Shown here piece after piece: positions 1-8,147 of a stretch of DNA of 32,162 bases. Each line of letters begins with the position of its first letter. Positions within the stretch are counted from its first letter, which is position 1. The notes under the pieces were generated by a model that was not told the DNA's origin, made no database searches, and saw only the letters and a list, made by a program, of their open reading frames with translations. Source of the stretch: Candidatus Ruania gallistercoris (GTDB taxonomy: Bacteria; Actinomycetota; Actinomycetes; Actinomycetales; Beutenbergiaceae); assembly GCA_019116305.1 (NCBI GenBank), contig DXBY01000347.1, forward strand, positions 1-32,162, in the 5' to 3' direction. Position numbers and translations under genes: made by a program.

Positions 1-1
1 C

Positions 2-448
2 TTCGACGTCTCGGTGGTCACCGAAGGTTTGGATGAACAGCGCCCTGGCTTGCGGCTGGAGCTGCCCAACCCGCACACCGTCGTGGCCCTGCAGGACGAG
101 GCGACCCTGCTCGAGCTGGACCTGTCCACCCCGCCCCGGGTGGATCCGCAGCCCGAGCACGGCACCAACGTGGAGTTCGTGGTGCCACTCGGGGACGCCG
201 AGGGCGAGGTGCCCACCGGTGCCCTGCGGATGCGGGTGCACGAGCGCGGCGTGGGCGAGACGCTCTCCTGCGGCACCGGCGCCTGCGCCGCGGCCCTGGC
301 GGTGCGGGCCTGGTTCGGCGAGGGTGCTCCGGACCACTGGCAGGTGCAGGTGCCCGGCGGCACGCTGCGGGTGTGGGTGGACGGCGACCGGGTGGAGCTG
401 GCCGGACCCGCCGAGCTGGTCGGGGTGATCACGCCGCTGGGGCAGTGA
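2..448 (+). CDS. dapF: Diaminopimelate epimerase, C-terminal part (5' end outside window)
   Basis: This is the last 148 residues of DapF; the reading frame is open from base 2 and the start lies upstream of the window. DapF interconverts LL- and meso-diaminopimelate in the cytoplasm, on the lysine (and, in DAP organisms, peptidoglycan) pathway. The signature GETLSCGTGACAAA, around bases 257-298, carries the second catalytic cysteine; the first catalytic cysteine should lie in the missing N-terminal half. The TGA stop at 446-448 overlaps the tail of the convergent methyltransferase gene by 20 bp. Because MurE in this window does not look meso-DAP specific, the main role here may be lysine biosynthesis (inference). 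Family assignment is secure; full length cannot be judged. Confidence 0.93.
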   Translation, partial: FDVSVVTEGLDEQRPGLRLELPNPHTVVALQDEATLLELDLSTPPRVDPQPEHGTNVEFVVPLGDAEGEVPTGALRMRVHERGVGETLSCGTGACAAALAVRAWFGEGAPDHWQVQVPGGTLRVWVDGDRVELAGPAELVGVITPLGQ

Positions 449-1040
449 CCGTCAGGATCCGGTAGCCCTTCACGCTGGTGGCACGCTCCGTGGGTAGCCC
501 GAGCTCGGCAGTGATCCAGCGCTGCAGCGAGTCGGCGCCGAGGTTCTTGGCCACCACCAGCTGCGCAGCCGCCGCCGGAGCCAGGCGGGGCAGCCAGGTG
601 CGAAGCATCTCGTGCAGTATCGTCTTGCCCACTCGGATCGGCGGGTTGGACCAGATCGCATCCAGCAGCAGGTGGGGTTCTGCGGCCAGCAGCGCCTCGG
701 GGGGATGCGTCTCCACGTTGGTCAGGCCGAGCCTTTCGGCGTTGGCCGCGGTGAGCTCCAGGGCGCGGGTGTTCACGTCGACGGCGAGCACGCGGGCCTG
801 CGGGCTGGCCATCGCCATGGTCAGGGCGACCGGTCCCCAGCCGCAGCCCAGGTCGAGCACCGTTCCCGACGGCGGGACCTCGCCTGCCTCTGCGAGCAGC
901 ACCTGGGTGCCGGGGTCGAGCCGGGTGGCCGAGAACACACCGGCGTCGGTGGTCACCTCCACCGGTGTGTCGCGCAGGGTCACCGTGAGGGTGCGCGGAG
1001 CGCTGGCGGTGGCCGGGTCGTTGGTGAAGTAGTGGCCCAC
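429..1040 (-). CDS. Class I SAM-dependent methyltransferase, RsmC-like
   Basis: The 203-residue protein starts at GTG 1040. It is a single Rossmann-type methyltransferase domain: SAM-binding motif I DLGCGWGP at residues 63-70, acidic loop AVDVN near 86-90, and the catalytic SNPPIR motif at 131-136, typical of N-methyltransferases that modify a base amino group. It resembles the C-terminal catalytic half of RsmC (16S rRNA m2G1207 methyltransferase), but at about 200 residues it lacks the duplicated N-terminal domain of the E. coli enzyme, as many actinobacterial homologues do. The substrate is therefore probably rRNA, but this is inference. It is convergent with dapF (20-bp tail overlap) and divergent from hflX. 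No good ribosome binding site precedes the GTG; a TAGGCT hexamer 8 nt upstream suggests a leaderless transcript. Confidence 0.82.
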   Translation of the reverse strand: MGHYFTNDPATASAPRTLTVTLRDTPVEVTTDAGVFSATRLDPGTQVLLAEAGEVPPSGTVLDLGCGWGPVALTMAMASPQARVLAVDVNTRALELTAANAERLGLTNVETHPPEALLAAEPHLLLDAIWSNPPIRVGKTILHEMLRTWLPRLAPAAAAQLVVAKNLGADSLQRWITAELGLPTERATSVKGYRILTVTAPAA

Positions 1041-1048
1041 AGCGGCTC

Positions 1049-1054
1049 AGCCTA
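1049..1054 (-). promoter_or_regulatory. Candidate leaderless -10 element of the methyltransferase gene
   Basis: TAGGCT on the minus strand lies 8 nt before the GTG start, with no Shine-Dalgarno sequence between. It fits the TAG-N2-T hexamer seen at 7 nt before five other starts in this window. No clear -35 is visible. Confidence 0.35.
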
Positions 1055-1075
1055 GTGCGGCCTCGCCGCCGTGCC

Positions 1076-1139
1076 GTTCCGTGACTCTGATCGGCCGCCC
1101 GGTCCGTGCCCGCCGGTTCCGTGACCCGCCCGGTCCGTG
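1076..1139. repeat. Small interleaved direct repeats upstream of hflX
   Basis: GTTCCGTGAC occurs at 1076-1085 and 1116-1125. CGCCCGGTCCGTG occurs at 1096-1108 and 1127-1139. All are variants of a G(G)TYCCGTG unit between the divergent methyltransferase and hflX genes. They may be a degraded tandem duplication or operator half-sites; I cannot tell which. Confidence 0.5.
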
Positions 1140-1243
1140 AGGAGTCTGCTGAACCGCAGCCCTGAGCGAAATCCTCTGGCGACCCCTCGCCTTGAGTGGG
1201 ATCGTTGAGACATCGACCTTCCCTCACTGCAGCAAAGGACACC

Positions 1244-2740
1244 ATGACCCGACCTACCCATCCGACTCCCGCCGAGCTGGACGCCTCCACCGAGGCCCGT
1301 GCTCAGGACGTCGTGGACCGGATTCTGGCGAGGGCGGGCACAGCGATCCAGCAGGAGGGTGACGAGCACACCGCTCACGACGGCGACCAGCTGGACCTGG
1401 CCGAACGTGCCGCGCTGCAGCGCGTGGGCGGACTGTCCACCGAGCTGGAGGACGTCAGCGAGGTCGAGTACCGGCAGCTGCGCCTGGAACGGGTGGTGCT
1501 GGTGGGGCTGTGGACCCACGGCACTGCCGAGATGGCCGAGGTCTCCCTGCGGGAGCTCGCCGCCCTCGCCGAGACCGCCGGTTCGACAGTGCTCGACGGC
1601 ATGCTGCAGCGGCGTTCCGCCCCGGATCCGGGCACCTACCTGGGCTCCGGAAAAGCGGCCGAGCTGGCGGGCGTGGTTGCCTCCACCAATGCCGATACCG
1701 TGATCGTCGACTCCGAGCTCGCACCGTCCCAGCGGCGCGGGCTGGAGGACGTGATCAAGGTGAAGGTGATCGACCGCACCGCGCTGATCCTGGACATCTT
1801 CGCCCAGCACGCCAAGTCCCGCGAGGGCAAGGCGCAGGTGGAGCTGGCCCAGCTGGAGTACCTGCTGCCGCGCCTGCGTGGTTGGGGTGAGTCGATGTCC
1901 CGGCAGGCCGGTGGCCGGGTGGCCGGTGGTGCCGGGATCGGTTCCCGTGGACCCGGTGAGACCAAGATCGAGCTGGACCGGCGCCGGATCCGCACCCGGA
2001 TGGCGAAGCTGCGCCGGCAGATCGCGCAGATGGCACCGGGCCGGGCCGCACGCCGGCACTCCCGCAGCGCCGCCGAGGTGCCCTCGGTCGCGATCGCGGG
2101 GTACACCAACGCAGGGAAGTCCTCTCTGCTGAACCGGCTCACCGACGCCGGGGTGCTGGTGCAGAACGCACTGTTCGCCACCCTGGACCCGACGGTGCGC
2201 CGGGCGCAGACCCCGGACGGGCGCGCCTACACCCTGGCCGACACCGTCGGCTTCGTGCGCAACCTGCCCACCCAGCTGGTGGAGGCGTTCCGCTCCACCC
2301 TGGAGGAGGTCGGTGCCTCGGACGTGATCGTGCATGTGGTCGATGCCGCACATCCCGACCCCGAGGGCCAGATCGCCGCGGTCCGGGACGTGCTGCGAGA
2401 CATCGAGGGCGCCCGGGACCTGCCCGAGCTGGTGGTGCTGAACAAGGCCGATCTTGCCGAACCGGAGACGATCGCCCGGCTACGGACCAGCGAACCGGAC
2501 GCGATCGCCGTCTCCGCACGGACCGGTGCCGGGATCGCTGAGCTGCAGGCCGCGATCGCCGACGCCCTGCCGCGACCGGCGGTGGAGGTGGACGTGCTGG
2601 TGCCCTACGACCGCGGCGACCTGGTGCACCGGGCGCACAGCACCGGTGAGGTGATCTCCACTGAGCACCTGGAGGCGGGCACCCACCTGGTGGCGCGGGT
2701 GGACGACGCGCTGGCGGCTGAGCTGCGCAGCGCCGGCTGA
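1244..2740 (+). CDS. hflX: GTPase HflX, ribosome-associated
   Basis: HflX is a ribosome-binding GTPase that splits or rescues stalled 70S ribosomes, for example after heat or antibiotic stress. The chosen ATG at 1244 follows AAAGGA at 1234-1239; an in-frame GTG at 1196 would add 16 unlikely residues. The 498-residue protein has the HflX N-terminal domain (roughly residues 70-200), the glycine-rich linker with GAGIGSRGPGETK, and a TRAFAC GTPase domain: G1 GYTNAGKSS from residue 286, G3 DTVGF at 333-337, G4 NKAD at 400-403. A C-terminal domain closes the protein. The N-terminal extension of about 60 residues before the HflX domain is longer than in the 426-residue E. coli protein and usual for actinobacteria. 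Proximity to dapF is common in this phylum. The last codons are duplicated downstream. Confidence 0.95.
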   Translation: MTRPTHPTPAELDASTEARAQDVVDRILARAGTAIQQEGDEHTAHDGDQLDLAERAALQRVGGLSTELEDVSEVEYRQLRLERVVLVGLWTHGTAEMAEVSLRELAALAETAGSTVLDGMLQRRSAPDPGTYLGSGKAAELAGVVASTNADTVIVDSELAPSQRRGLEDVIKVKVIDRTALILDIFAQHAKSREGKAQVELAQLEYLLPRLRGWGESMSRQAGGRVAGGAGIGSRGPGETKIELDRRRIRTRMAKLRRQIAQMAPGRAARRHSRSAAEVPSVAIAGYTNAGKSSLLNRLTDAGVLVQNALFATLDPTVRRAQTPDGRAYTLADTVGFVRNLPTQLVEAFRSTLEEVGASDVIVHVVDAAHPDPEGQIAAVRDVLRDIEGARDLPELVVLNKADLAEPETIARLRTSEPDAIAVSARTGAGIAELQAAIADALPRPAVEVDVLVPYDRGDLVHRAHSTGEVISTEHLEAGTHLVARVDDALAAELRSAG

Positions 2741-2780
2741 GCCGGGCTGGGTCGGCTGAGTTGCGGCAGCGCCGGCTGAG
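2716..2780 (+). repeat. Imperfect duplication of the hflX 3' end
   Basis: Bases 2716-2741, covering the last eight codons of hflX and its TGA, reappear almost intact at 2754-2780. The identical core GCAGCGCCGGCTGAG lies at 2727-2741 and 2766-2780. The copies are 38-39 bp apart, with the second copy outside the gene. This looks like a local tandem duplication across the stop codon. Confidence 0.7.
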
Positions 2781-2936
2781 ACCCACCGCGGCGATACGTC
2801 CTACGGCGCGGCGATACCGCAGAGCACTACTCCGCGTGACAGGTATCGCCTGAATCGATTCACGGGTGGCGGGGTGCGCTGTGGACGCCGGACCGCTCCG
2901 GCAGCTCCGGCGCGATACCGTCAGGGGGTGGGCGAG

Positions 2937-4991
2937 ATGGAGCACGACGGGCAGCAGTCCGACCCGGTCGGCGGCGCCGAGGAGGCGCACGACATCGATG
3001 CCGCCCTGGACCAGGTGGTGGCCGCGATGGGTGGCACCCGCCGCACCGGGCAGCACGAGATGGCCCGCGCAGTGGCGGACACCTTGGACGACGGTGCGCA
3101 CCTGATCGTGCAGGCCGGCACCGGCACGGGTAAGTCACTTGCCTACCTGGTGCCCACCCTGATCAAGGCGGTCGGATCGGGACAACGGGCGATCGTGTCC
3201 ACGGCCACGCTCGCCCTGCAGCGCCAGGTCCTCGGCCACGACCTGCCGATGGTGATGGAGAACCTCACCGGGCGCCTGGACCGCGAGCCCGAGGTGGCCC
3301 TGCTCAAGGGCTGGCACAACTACGTGTGCAAACACAAGATCGCCGGAGGCTATCCCGACGACGAAGGCGCCCTGTTCGCTGCCACGGAGGCCGCGCCGTC
3401 ATCGGCTGAGGACCACCCTGGGGAGGCCGAGGAGAATCTCGGCGGGCAGGTGGTGCGGCTCCGGGAGTGGGCCGCCGAGACCGACACCGGCGACCGGGAC
3501 GACCTGGTGCCCGGGGTGAGCGAACGCGCCTGGCGGCAAGTGTCCATCACCTCCCTGGAGTGCCTCGGGCAGAAGTGCCCGCTGCTCTCGGAGTGCTTCC
3601 CGGAGCGCGCCCGCGCCCACGCCCGGGAGGCGGACCTGGTGGTCACCAACCACGCGATGCTCGGGATCGCCGCCGCCGGGAACCCCAAAGTACTCCCCGA
3701 GCACGAGATCCTGGTGGTGGACGAGGCGCACGAGCTACCCGACCGGGTCACCGCGCAGGCCACAGTGGAGCTGTCCGCTGCGGTGGTGGAGCGCACCGCC
3801 CGCACTGCTCGGCGGCACGCCGGGCTGCCGCTGAGCACACTGGAGGAGGCCGCCGAGGCATTACGTCCACTCCTGATGTCGGTACCGGAGGGCAGGCTGC
3901 GCTCCGGTCTGCCGGAGGAGTTGGCACCGATCGTGCGCAGCATCGCCGACGGAGCCAGGGAGGGGATGACGGCGATGCGCCAGCAGTCCTCGGCCGTGGC
4001 CGAGGCCGGCGCGAAGTCGATGGCGCACAGTGCGGTGCTCGCCCTGTTCGAGGTGGCCGACCGGTTGCTCTCGGACCGGATCGCCGAGCACGTGGACGTG
4101 CTCTGGTGCGAACGCGGCCGCCGCCCGGGGGAGGGGTCTCGGCTGATGCTCGCCCCGTTGAACGTGGCCGGCCCGATCGCCGGGGAGCTGCTCAGCGGGC
4201 GTTCGGCGGTGCTCACCTCGGCCACCCTGGCCCTCGGTGGCACGTTCGAGGCCACCGCGCGCTCGCTCGGCCTGGCCGACGGCGGCTACCGCAGCGAGCT
4301 GGTCTCCTCACCGTTCGACTATGGCCGGCAGGGCATTCTGTACGTCGCCTCCTCGCTTGCACCGCCCGGGCGCGACGGGACCGACGAGAAGCTGCTCGCC
4401 GAGATCGCCGAGCTGGTCACCGCTTCTGGGGGCGGAGCGCTGGGACTGTTCTCCTCCCGGCGGGGTGCGCAGGTGGCCGCGGAGGCGCTCAGAGAGCAGG
4501 TGGACACCCCGATCCTGCTGCAGGGCGACGATGTGCTCCCGACGTTGGTGCGCGAGTTCGCCGCCGACCCCCGCGCCAGCCTGTTCGGCACCCTCTCCCT
4601 CTGGCAGGGGGTGGACGTGCCCGGGCTGAGCTGCCGCCTGGTCTTCATCGACCGGATTCCGTTCCCGCGCCCGGACGACCCGGTCAAGGCCGCCCGCACC
4701 GAGGCGATCGGACGCGCCGGCGGCAACGGGTTCATGGCGGTCTCGGCCACCCATGCGGCGCTGCTGCTCGCCCAGGGCGCCGGCCGGCTGATCCGCTCGG
4801 TCAACGACCGTGGTGTGGTGGCCGTGCTCGATCCCCGGTTGCGCACCGCCCGGTACGGCTCCTACCTGGCGGCGAGCCTTCCGCCGCTGTGGCCGACCAC
4901 GGACGGCGAAGTGGTCCGCGGTGCACTGCGCCGGCTGGCCGCAGAAGCGGCCGCCGACCAGCCGAGTCTCAGAGCGAGCGGAGCACGCTGA
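2937..4991 (+). CDS. ATP-dependent DNA helicase, DinG/XPD-like iron-sulfur family
   Basis: This 684-residue superfamily 2 helicase resembles DinG and YoaA, which unwind forked, R-loop or G-quadruplex DNA during replication and repair. Walker A AGTGTGKS is at residues 60-67, the DEAH box at 262-265, and motif [10 protein letters not shown] begins at 613. Four cysteines at about 131, 209, 214 and 220 lie between Walker A and the DEAH box, as expected for the [4Fe-4S] domain. The start is uncertain: ATG 2937 has AGGGGG at 2923-2928 with 8 nt spacing, while GTG 2928 has TACCGT 6 nt upstream, like a leaderless promoter. The 3' end overlaps convergent lexA by 23 bp. I see no LexA box in its upstream gap, so SOS control is not supported. 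Confidence 0.9.
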   Translation: MEHDGQQSDPVGGAEEAHDIDAALDQVVAAMGGTRRTGQHEMARAVADTLDDGAHLIVQAGTGTGKSLAYLVPTLIKAVGSGQRAIVSTATLALQRQVLGHDLPMVMENLTGRLDREPEVALLKGWHNYVCKHKIAGGYPDDEGALFAATEAAPSSAEDHPGEAEENLGGQVVRLREWAAETDTGDRDDLVPGVSERAWRQVSITSLECLGQKCPLLSECFPERARAHAREADLVVTNHAMLGIAAAGNPKVLPEHEILVVDEAHELPDRVTAQATVELSAAVVERTARTARRHAGLPLSTLEEAAEALRPLLMSVPEGRLRSGLPEELAPIVRSIADGAREGMTAMRQQSSAVAEAGAKSMAHSAVLALFEVADRLLSDRIAEHVDVLWCERGRRPGEGSRLMLAPLNVAGPIAGELLSGRSAVLTSATLALGGTFEATARSLGLADGGYRSELVSSPFDYGRQGILYVASSLAPPGRDGTDEKLLAEIAELVTASGGGALGLFSSRRGAQVAAEALREQVDTPILLQGDDVLPTLVREFAADPRASLFGTLSLWQGVDVPGLSCRLVFIDRIPFPRPDDPVKAARTEAIGRAGGNGFMAVSATHAALLLAQGAGRLIRSVNDRGVVAVLDPRLRTARYGSYLAASLPPLWPTTDGEVVRGALRRLAAEAAADQPSLRASGAR

Positions 4992-5661
4992 CCACGCGGC
5001 CGAGCACCTCGGCACCGGTACCGTCGATCGGGGCGTAGTTCTCGTTCGCCGGCAGCAGCCAGAGGGCACTGTCGGTCTTCTTCAGCGTCTTCACGGTCGC
5101 TTCACCGTCGATCATCGCGGCCACGATCTCACCGTTCTCCGCCACCGCCTGGCTGCGGACCACCACCCAGTCGCCGTCGCAGATCGCTGCCTCGATCATC
5201 GAGTCGCCGACCACCTTGAGCAGGAAGAGCTCACCCTCGCCGACCAGCTGGCGGGGGAGGGGAAAGACGTCCTCGATCGCCTGGTCGGCCAGGATCGGCC
5301 CACCGGCGGCGATGCGCCCCACCAGCGGGACGTACGCGGCGTGAGCGGCGTCCTGCTCCCCGTCCCGGGTGGTGAACGTGGCCGCGTCCCCCCGCACCTT
5401 GCGGGAGTCGTCGGAGACGATCTCGATCGCCCGGGTGGACAGGGCGTCGCGGCGCAGGAAGCCCTTCCGCTCCAACAGCTCCAGCTGGTACTTCACCGAG
5501 GACGGACTGGCCAGACCGACGGCCGTGGCGATCTCCCGCATCGTCGGTGGGTAACCCTTGGCCTCCAGACTGGCCCGGATCGAGTCCATGATGCGCCGTT
5601 GCCGCGGGCTCAGGGTGGCAGGGTCGGGTCGGTCGTTCGGGTCGTGCTGGGCGCGGGCCAT
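4969..5661 (-). CDS. lexA: SOS transcriptional repressor LexA
   Basis: LexA represses DNA-damage genes and cleaves itself when RecA filaments form. The ATG at 5661 follows GCAGGAGGAC on the minus strand, giving 230 residues. The N-terminal winged helix covers about residues 15-80 ([13 protein letters not shown], then the recognition region near [20 protein letters not shown]). The C-terminal S24 peptidase domain holds the Ala119-Gly120 cleavage site in RIAAGGP, catalytic Ser154 in VGDSM and Lys191 in VKTLKK. An upstream in-frame extension to 5769 is ignored because it runs through the promoter. A LexA box overlaps the predicted -35, so the gene is autoregulated. The lexA / divergent LysM gene / nrdR order matches Rv2720-Rv2719c-Rv2718c of Mycobacterium tuberculosis as I recall it. 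Confidence 0.97.
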   Translation of the reverse strand: MARAQHDPNDRPDPATLSPRQRRIMDSIRASLEAKGYPPTMREIATAVGLASPSSVKYQLELLERKGFLRRDALSTRAIEIVSDDSRKVRGDAATFTTRDGEQDAAHAAYVPLVGRIAAGGPILADQAIEDVFPLPRQLVGEGELFLLKVVGDSMIEAAICDGDWVVVRSQAVAENGEIVAAMIDGEATVKTLKKTDSALWLLPANENYAPIDGTGAEVLGRVVSVLRSL

Positions 5662-5740
5662 GGTGTCCTCCTGCTCCGCATCGCCTGGAAATCCGCCGAT
5701 GTCAGTGGTCGATGATCTGCTCCGTGCTGTGGCGTTCTCC

Positions 5741-5769
5741 ACGATAGGCGCCACCACCCGAAAGACCAA
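5741..5769 (-). promoter_or_regulatory. lexA: lexA promoter
   Basis: On the minus strand TTGGTC (5769-5764) and TATCGT (5746-5741) are separated by exactly 17 nt. The LexA box at 5766-5781 overlaps the -35. The 5' untranslated leader would be about 70 nt. Confidence 0.55.
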
Positions 5770-5781
5770 ACATGTGTTCGA
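5766..5781. promoter_or_regulatory. LexA (SOS) box 1
   Basis: CCAAACATGTGTTCGA matches the actinobacterial/Bacillus-type palindrome TCGAACATRTGTTCGA at 14 of 16 positions. It overlaps the lexA -35 element. Confidence 0.85.
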
Positions 5782-5803
5782 CTGGCGTGTCGCCGAACAA
5801 GCG

Positions 5804-5812
5804 TGCTACGGT
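5804..5812 (+). promoter_or_regulatory. Extended -10 element for the LysM gene
   Basis: TGCTACGGT fits the extended -10 pattern TGN-TANNNT. No good -35 is visible at the right distance, which an extended -10 can tolerate. A LexA box begins 1 nt downstream, at the expected transcription start, so repression by occlusion is likely. Confidence 0.45.
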
Positions 5813-5828
5813 CAGGACAAATGTTCGA
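5813..5828. promoter_or_regulatory. LexA (SOS) box 2
   Basis: CAGGACAAATGTTCGA has a perfect right half GTTCGA and a weaker left half, 12 of 16 matches. It shares its last base with the next box. Confidence 0.6.
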
Positions 5829-5843
5829 CGGACGGGTGTTCGA
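5828..5843. promoter_or_regulatory. LexA (SOS) box 3
   Basis: ACGGACGGGTGTTCGA matches the core CGAAC-N4-GTTCG at 9 of 10 positions. Together with the preceding box it forms a tandem operator 15 bp apart, just before the LysM gene. Confidence 0.6.
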
Positions 5844-5864
5844 CGAGTTGAGGAGACGAGAACG

Positions 5865-6305
5865 ATGAGCGCACTGGCCTTCCCCACAGCGCCGCTGACC
5901 GTGCCCACCCGGCGGCGGCACCTGGTCGCCGTGCCCGATCTACCAGTCGCCACACACCCGGTCGGGGACCAGCCGGCGTCGGCGGAGCGGTCCCACCGTG
6001 CGGACGCGGGTGCTCGGCTCCGACTGACCGCCCGCGGCCGGGTGGTGCTGATCGTCCTGGCACTCGTGCTGGCCGCCGCTGTCGGCGCGGGTGCCGGTCT
6101 GGCGTTCCCGGAGCGGGCACCGATGCCCGAGCAGGTGCAGAGCATCACCGTCGCGCCCGGGGATAGCCTCTGGACCATCGCAGCGGACGTCGCCGACCCG
6201 GGTCAGGACGTGCGCGTGGTGGTCGACCAGATCATGACCCTGAACAACCTCTCCGCCGCGACCGTCCACGCCGGTGCGGAGCTGACCATCCCGGCAGGAG
6301 GCTGA
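5865..6305 (+). CDS. LysM-domain membrane protein, DivS/ChiZ-like SOS cell-division suppressor
   Basis: The 146-residue protein begins at ATG 5865, 9 nt after AGGAG (5851-5855). It has an Arg-rich cytoplasmic N-terminus (1-57), one transmembrane helix at about 59-81, and a single extracytoplasmic LysM domain at about 91-143 (SITVAPGDSLWTIA ... AGAELTIP) that should bind peptidoglycan. Size, topology, LexA boxes and position beside lexA match the SOS-induced division inhibitors DivS of Corynebacterium glutamicum, ChiZ (Rv2719c) of M. tuberculosis and, more distantly, YneA of Bacillus. The likely role is to delay septation during DNA repair; this rests on context and architecture, since the sequence outside LysM diverges fast. 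An upstream in-frame extension to 5772 is rejected because it covers the operators. Confidence 0.85.
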   Translation: MSALAFPTAPLTVPTRRRHLVAVPDLPVATHPVGDQPASAERSHRADAGARLRLTARGRVVLIVLALVLAAAVGAGAGLAFPERAPMPEQVQSITVAPGDSLWTIAADVADPGQDVRVVVDQIMTLNNLSAATVHAGAELTIPAGG

Positions 6306-6319
6306 TCGGGCACAGGCAC

Positions 6320-6349
6320 TTGCGCAAGCAGGCCCTCGCTGTCTAGGTT
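6320..6349 (+). promoter_or_regulatory. nrdR: Candidate nrdR promoter
   Basis: TTGCGC (6320-6325) and TAGGTT (6344-6349) are separated by 18 nt in the gap upstream of nrdR. A start near 6356 would give a leader of about 75 nt. No convincing NrdR box was found here. Confidence 0.35.
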
Positions 6350-6430
6350 GGGTACATCTAGTAGTTACACGGATGTGATTGTCCAACATGTGGTGCTTTC
6401 GCACGACGCCGGAGGGAAGGGAACTGCCTG

Positions 6431-6898
6431 GTGCACTGCCCGTTCTGCCGGCACAGCGATTCCCGGGTGGTGGATTCTCGCACTGCAGAGGACGGTTCGT
6501 CGATCCGTCGGCGTCGGCAGTGCCCACAGTGCGGCCGGCGGTTCACCACGGTGGAGACCACCAGCCTGACCGTGATGAAGCGCTCCGGTGCCGTGGAGCC
6601 GTTCAGCCGGGACAAGGTGATCGCCGGTGTACGCAAGGCGTGCCAGGGTCGCCCGGTCTCCGAGGACGATCTGGCGCTGCTGGCACAGAACGTGGAGGAG
6701 ATGGTCCGGGCCACCGGAGTGGCGGAGATGGACGCCCACGAGGTGGGCCTGACCATCCTCGGGCCGCTGCGCGAGCTGGACGAGGTCGCCTATCTGCGGT
6801 TCGCCAGCGTGTACCAGGGATTCTCCTCCCTGGAGGACTTCGAGGCGGCGATCACGGCCCTGCGCGATGAGCGCAGCGCGGCCGAGCCGCTCGAGTAG
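6431..6898 (+). CDS. nrdR: Transcriptional repressor NrdR
   Basis: NrdR represses ribonucleotide reductase genes according to the ATP/dATP state of its ATP-cone domain. The start is GTG 6431, preceded by the strong purine tract GGAGGGAAGGGA at 6411-6422. The 155-residue protein has the N-terminal zinc ribbon with cysteines 3, 6, 31 and 34 (CPFC ... CPQC), the [16 protein letters not shown]-binding segment, and an ATP cone from about residue 48 to 138. This is the usual family length. It follows the LysM gene on the same strand; the 125-nt gap and its own possible promoter suggest it can be transcribed independently. A perfect long hairpin terminates transcription right after the stop. Confidence 0.96.
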   Translation: MHCPFCRHSDSRVVDSRTAEDGSSIRRRRQCPQCGRRFTTVETTSLTVMKRSGAVEPFSRDKVIAGVRKACQGRPVSEDDLALLAQNVEEMVRATGVAEMDAHEVGLTILGPLRELDEVAYLRFASVYQGFSSLEDFEAAITALRDERSAAEPLE

Positions 6899-6903
6899 AG
6901 ACG

Positions 6904-6945
6904 GCCGCCGGTGGTCCGGGAGGGGAAGCCCGGACCACCGGCGGC
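6904..6945. terminator. Bidirectional terminator between nrdR and the aldo/keto reductase
   Basis: GCCGCCGGTGGTCCGGG (6904-6920) and its exact reverse complement (6929-6945) form a perfect 17-bp stem with an 8-nt loop. It starts 5 nt after the nrdR stop and ends 33 nt before the stop of the convergent gene. There is no U tract, as is common in high-G+C actinobacteria. Confidence 0.85.
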
Positions 6946-6978
6946 GAACCATCTGCCCCGGTGAGGTGAGCGAACGGT

Positions 6979-8028
6979 TCAGCGGTCGCTGGAACGCGGA
7001 GCCCAGAGGTTCACGCCGCCGTCCTGGGCGTACCGGTCGATCTCGGCCAGCTCGTCCTGGCTGAACTCCAGGTTGTCCAAGGCGCCGAGGGTGTCATCCA
7101 GCTGGCGCACGCTGGAGGCGCCCACCAGGGCCGTGGTGACGCGAGGGTCGCGCAGCACCCAGGCCACGGCCATCTGGGCCAAGGACTGCCCCCGGCGAGC
7201 AGCGATCTCGTTCAGCGCCCGCACCCGGGCCAGATTGTCCTCGCTCAGGTACTCCTCCCGCAGGGGACCGCCCTTCGCGCGGCGGGAGCCGGCCGGGACA
7301 CCGTTCAGGTACTTGCTGGTGAGCATCCCCTGGGCGAGCGGGGAGAAGACCACGGCCCCCATCCCGGCATCGCCCAGCACGTCCAGCAGCGACTCACCGG
7401 TACCCGCCTGGTCAGGGTCCTCGATCCACCGGTTCAGCATCGAGTAGGACGGCTGGTGCACCAGCAGGTCCAGCCCGATGTCCTCTGCTACGGCGAGCGC
7501 CTCCCGGGTGCGCTTGGCGTTGTAGGAGGAGATGCCCGCATACAGCGCACGGCCGGAGTCGACGGCGGTCTTCAACGCACCGAGGGTCTCGGTCAGCGGA
7601 GTGTCCGGGTTGTACCGGTGGCTGTAGAAGATGTCCACATAGTCCAGCCCCATCCGGCGCAGTGAGGCGTCCAGGGAGGAGAGCAGGTACTTGCGCGAGC
7701 TGCCGTCCCCGTAGGGACCGGGATGCATCGGGTACCCGGCCTTGGTGGTGATCACCAGCTCGTCCCGCAGCGCCGCCAGGTCGGTGCGCAGCATCCGGCC
7801 GAAGTTCTCCTCGGCACTGCCCGGCGGCGGCCCGTAGTTGTTCGCCAGGTCGATCTGGGTGATTCCCCGGTCGAAGGCGTGATAGACGATCTCCCGTTGG
7901 GTCGCCAGCGGGTCGGTGTCCCCGAAGTTCTGCCACAGGCCGAGAGAGACGAGAGGCAGCTGCAGTCCGCTCCTCCCGCAGTGGCGCATCGGCATGTGGT
8001 TGTACCGGTCATCGGCAGGTGTGTACAT
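6979..8028 (-). CDS. Aldo/keto reductase, YghZ/MgrA (AKR14) type
   Basis: This NADPH-dependent (alpha/beta)8-barrel oxidoreductase has 349 residues, close to the 346 of E. coli YghZ, an L-glyceraldehyde-3-phosphate and methylglyoxal reductase. The opening YTPADDRYN followed by GRSGLQLPLVSLGLWQNFGD is characteristic of that subgroup. The catalytic tetrad reads Asp60, Tyr65 (DLANNYG), Lys96 (TTKAGYP) and His137 (YSHRYNPDTP). NADPH-binding residues lie in ALVGASSVRQLDD near the C-terminus. The physiological substrate is not determined by sequence. The ATG at 8028 was chosen from family alignment; the open frame extends far upstream but only as a high-G+C artefact. No Shine-Dalgarno is present; TAGTCT ends 7 nt before ATG, suggesting a leaderless mRNA. 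It is divergent from the peptidase gene. Confidence 0.92.
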   Translation of the reverse strand: MYTPADDRYNHMPMRHCGRSGLQLPLVSLGLWQNFGDTDPLATQREIVYHAFDRGITQIDLANNYGPPPGSAEENFGRMLRTDLAALRDELVITTKAGYPMHPGPYGDGSSRKYLLSSLDASLRRMGLDYVDIFYSHRYNPDTPLTETLGALKTAVDSGRALYAGISSYNAKRTREALAVAEDIGLDLLVHQPSYSMLNRWIEDPDQAGTGESLLDVLGDAGMGAVVFSPLAQGMLTSKYLNGVPAGSRRAKGGPLREEYLSEDNLARVRALNEIAARRGQSLAQMAVAWVLRDPRVTTALVGASSVRQLDDTLGALDNLEFSQDELAEIDRYAQDGGVNLWAPRSSDR

Positions 8029-8035
8029 GGGCACG

Positions 8036-8041
8036 AGACTA
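8036..8041 (-). promoter_or_regulatory. Leaderless -10 element, aldo/keto reductase
   Basis: TAGTCT on the minus strand lies exactly 7 nt before the ATG at 8028, so transcription would start at or next to the start codon. No recognisable -35 is present. Confidence 0.5.
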
Positions 8042-8147
8042 GTCGCGCTCGGTACCCTGGCCGGCACGGGCGACCTGGACCAGCGATCGGCAGTGGCAGC
8101 GTTCTGACCGGCAGCGCTCCGCCACCCGGGCCGTCTCCCGGCCGCCC

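Noticed and set aside
1052-2353. Long antisense open frame (433 codons) opposite hflX
   Set aside because: Composition is Gly/His/Gln/Leu-rich without any family motif, as expected for the reverse strand of a high-G+C gene; hflX itself is unmistakable.
3467-5038. Long open frame (523 codons) in another frame of the helicase gene
   Set aside because: Very Arg/Gly/Pro-rich shadow product with no domain; it is fully covered by the real helicase reading frame.
5794-5807. CGAACAAGCGTGCT between lexA and the LysM gene as an additional LexA box
   Set aside because: The left half is perfect but the right half matches at only two of five positions; probably a chance half-site.
6382-6397. Possible LexA box upstream of nrdR (TCCAACATGTGGTGCT)
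   Set aside because: Only 11 of 16 matches, and the right half lacks GTTCG, the most conserved part in the other boxes of this window.
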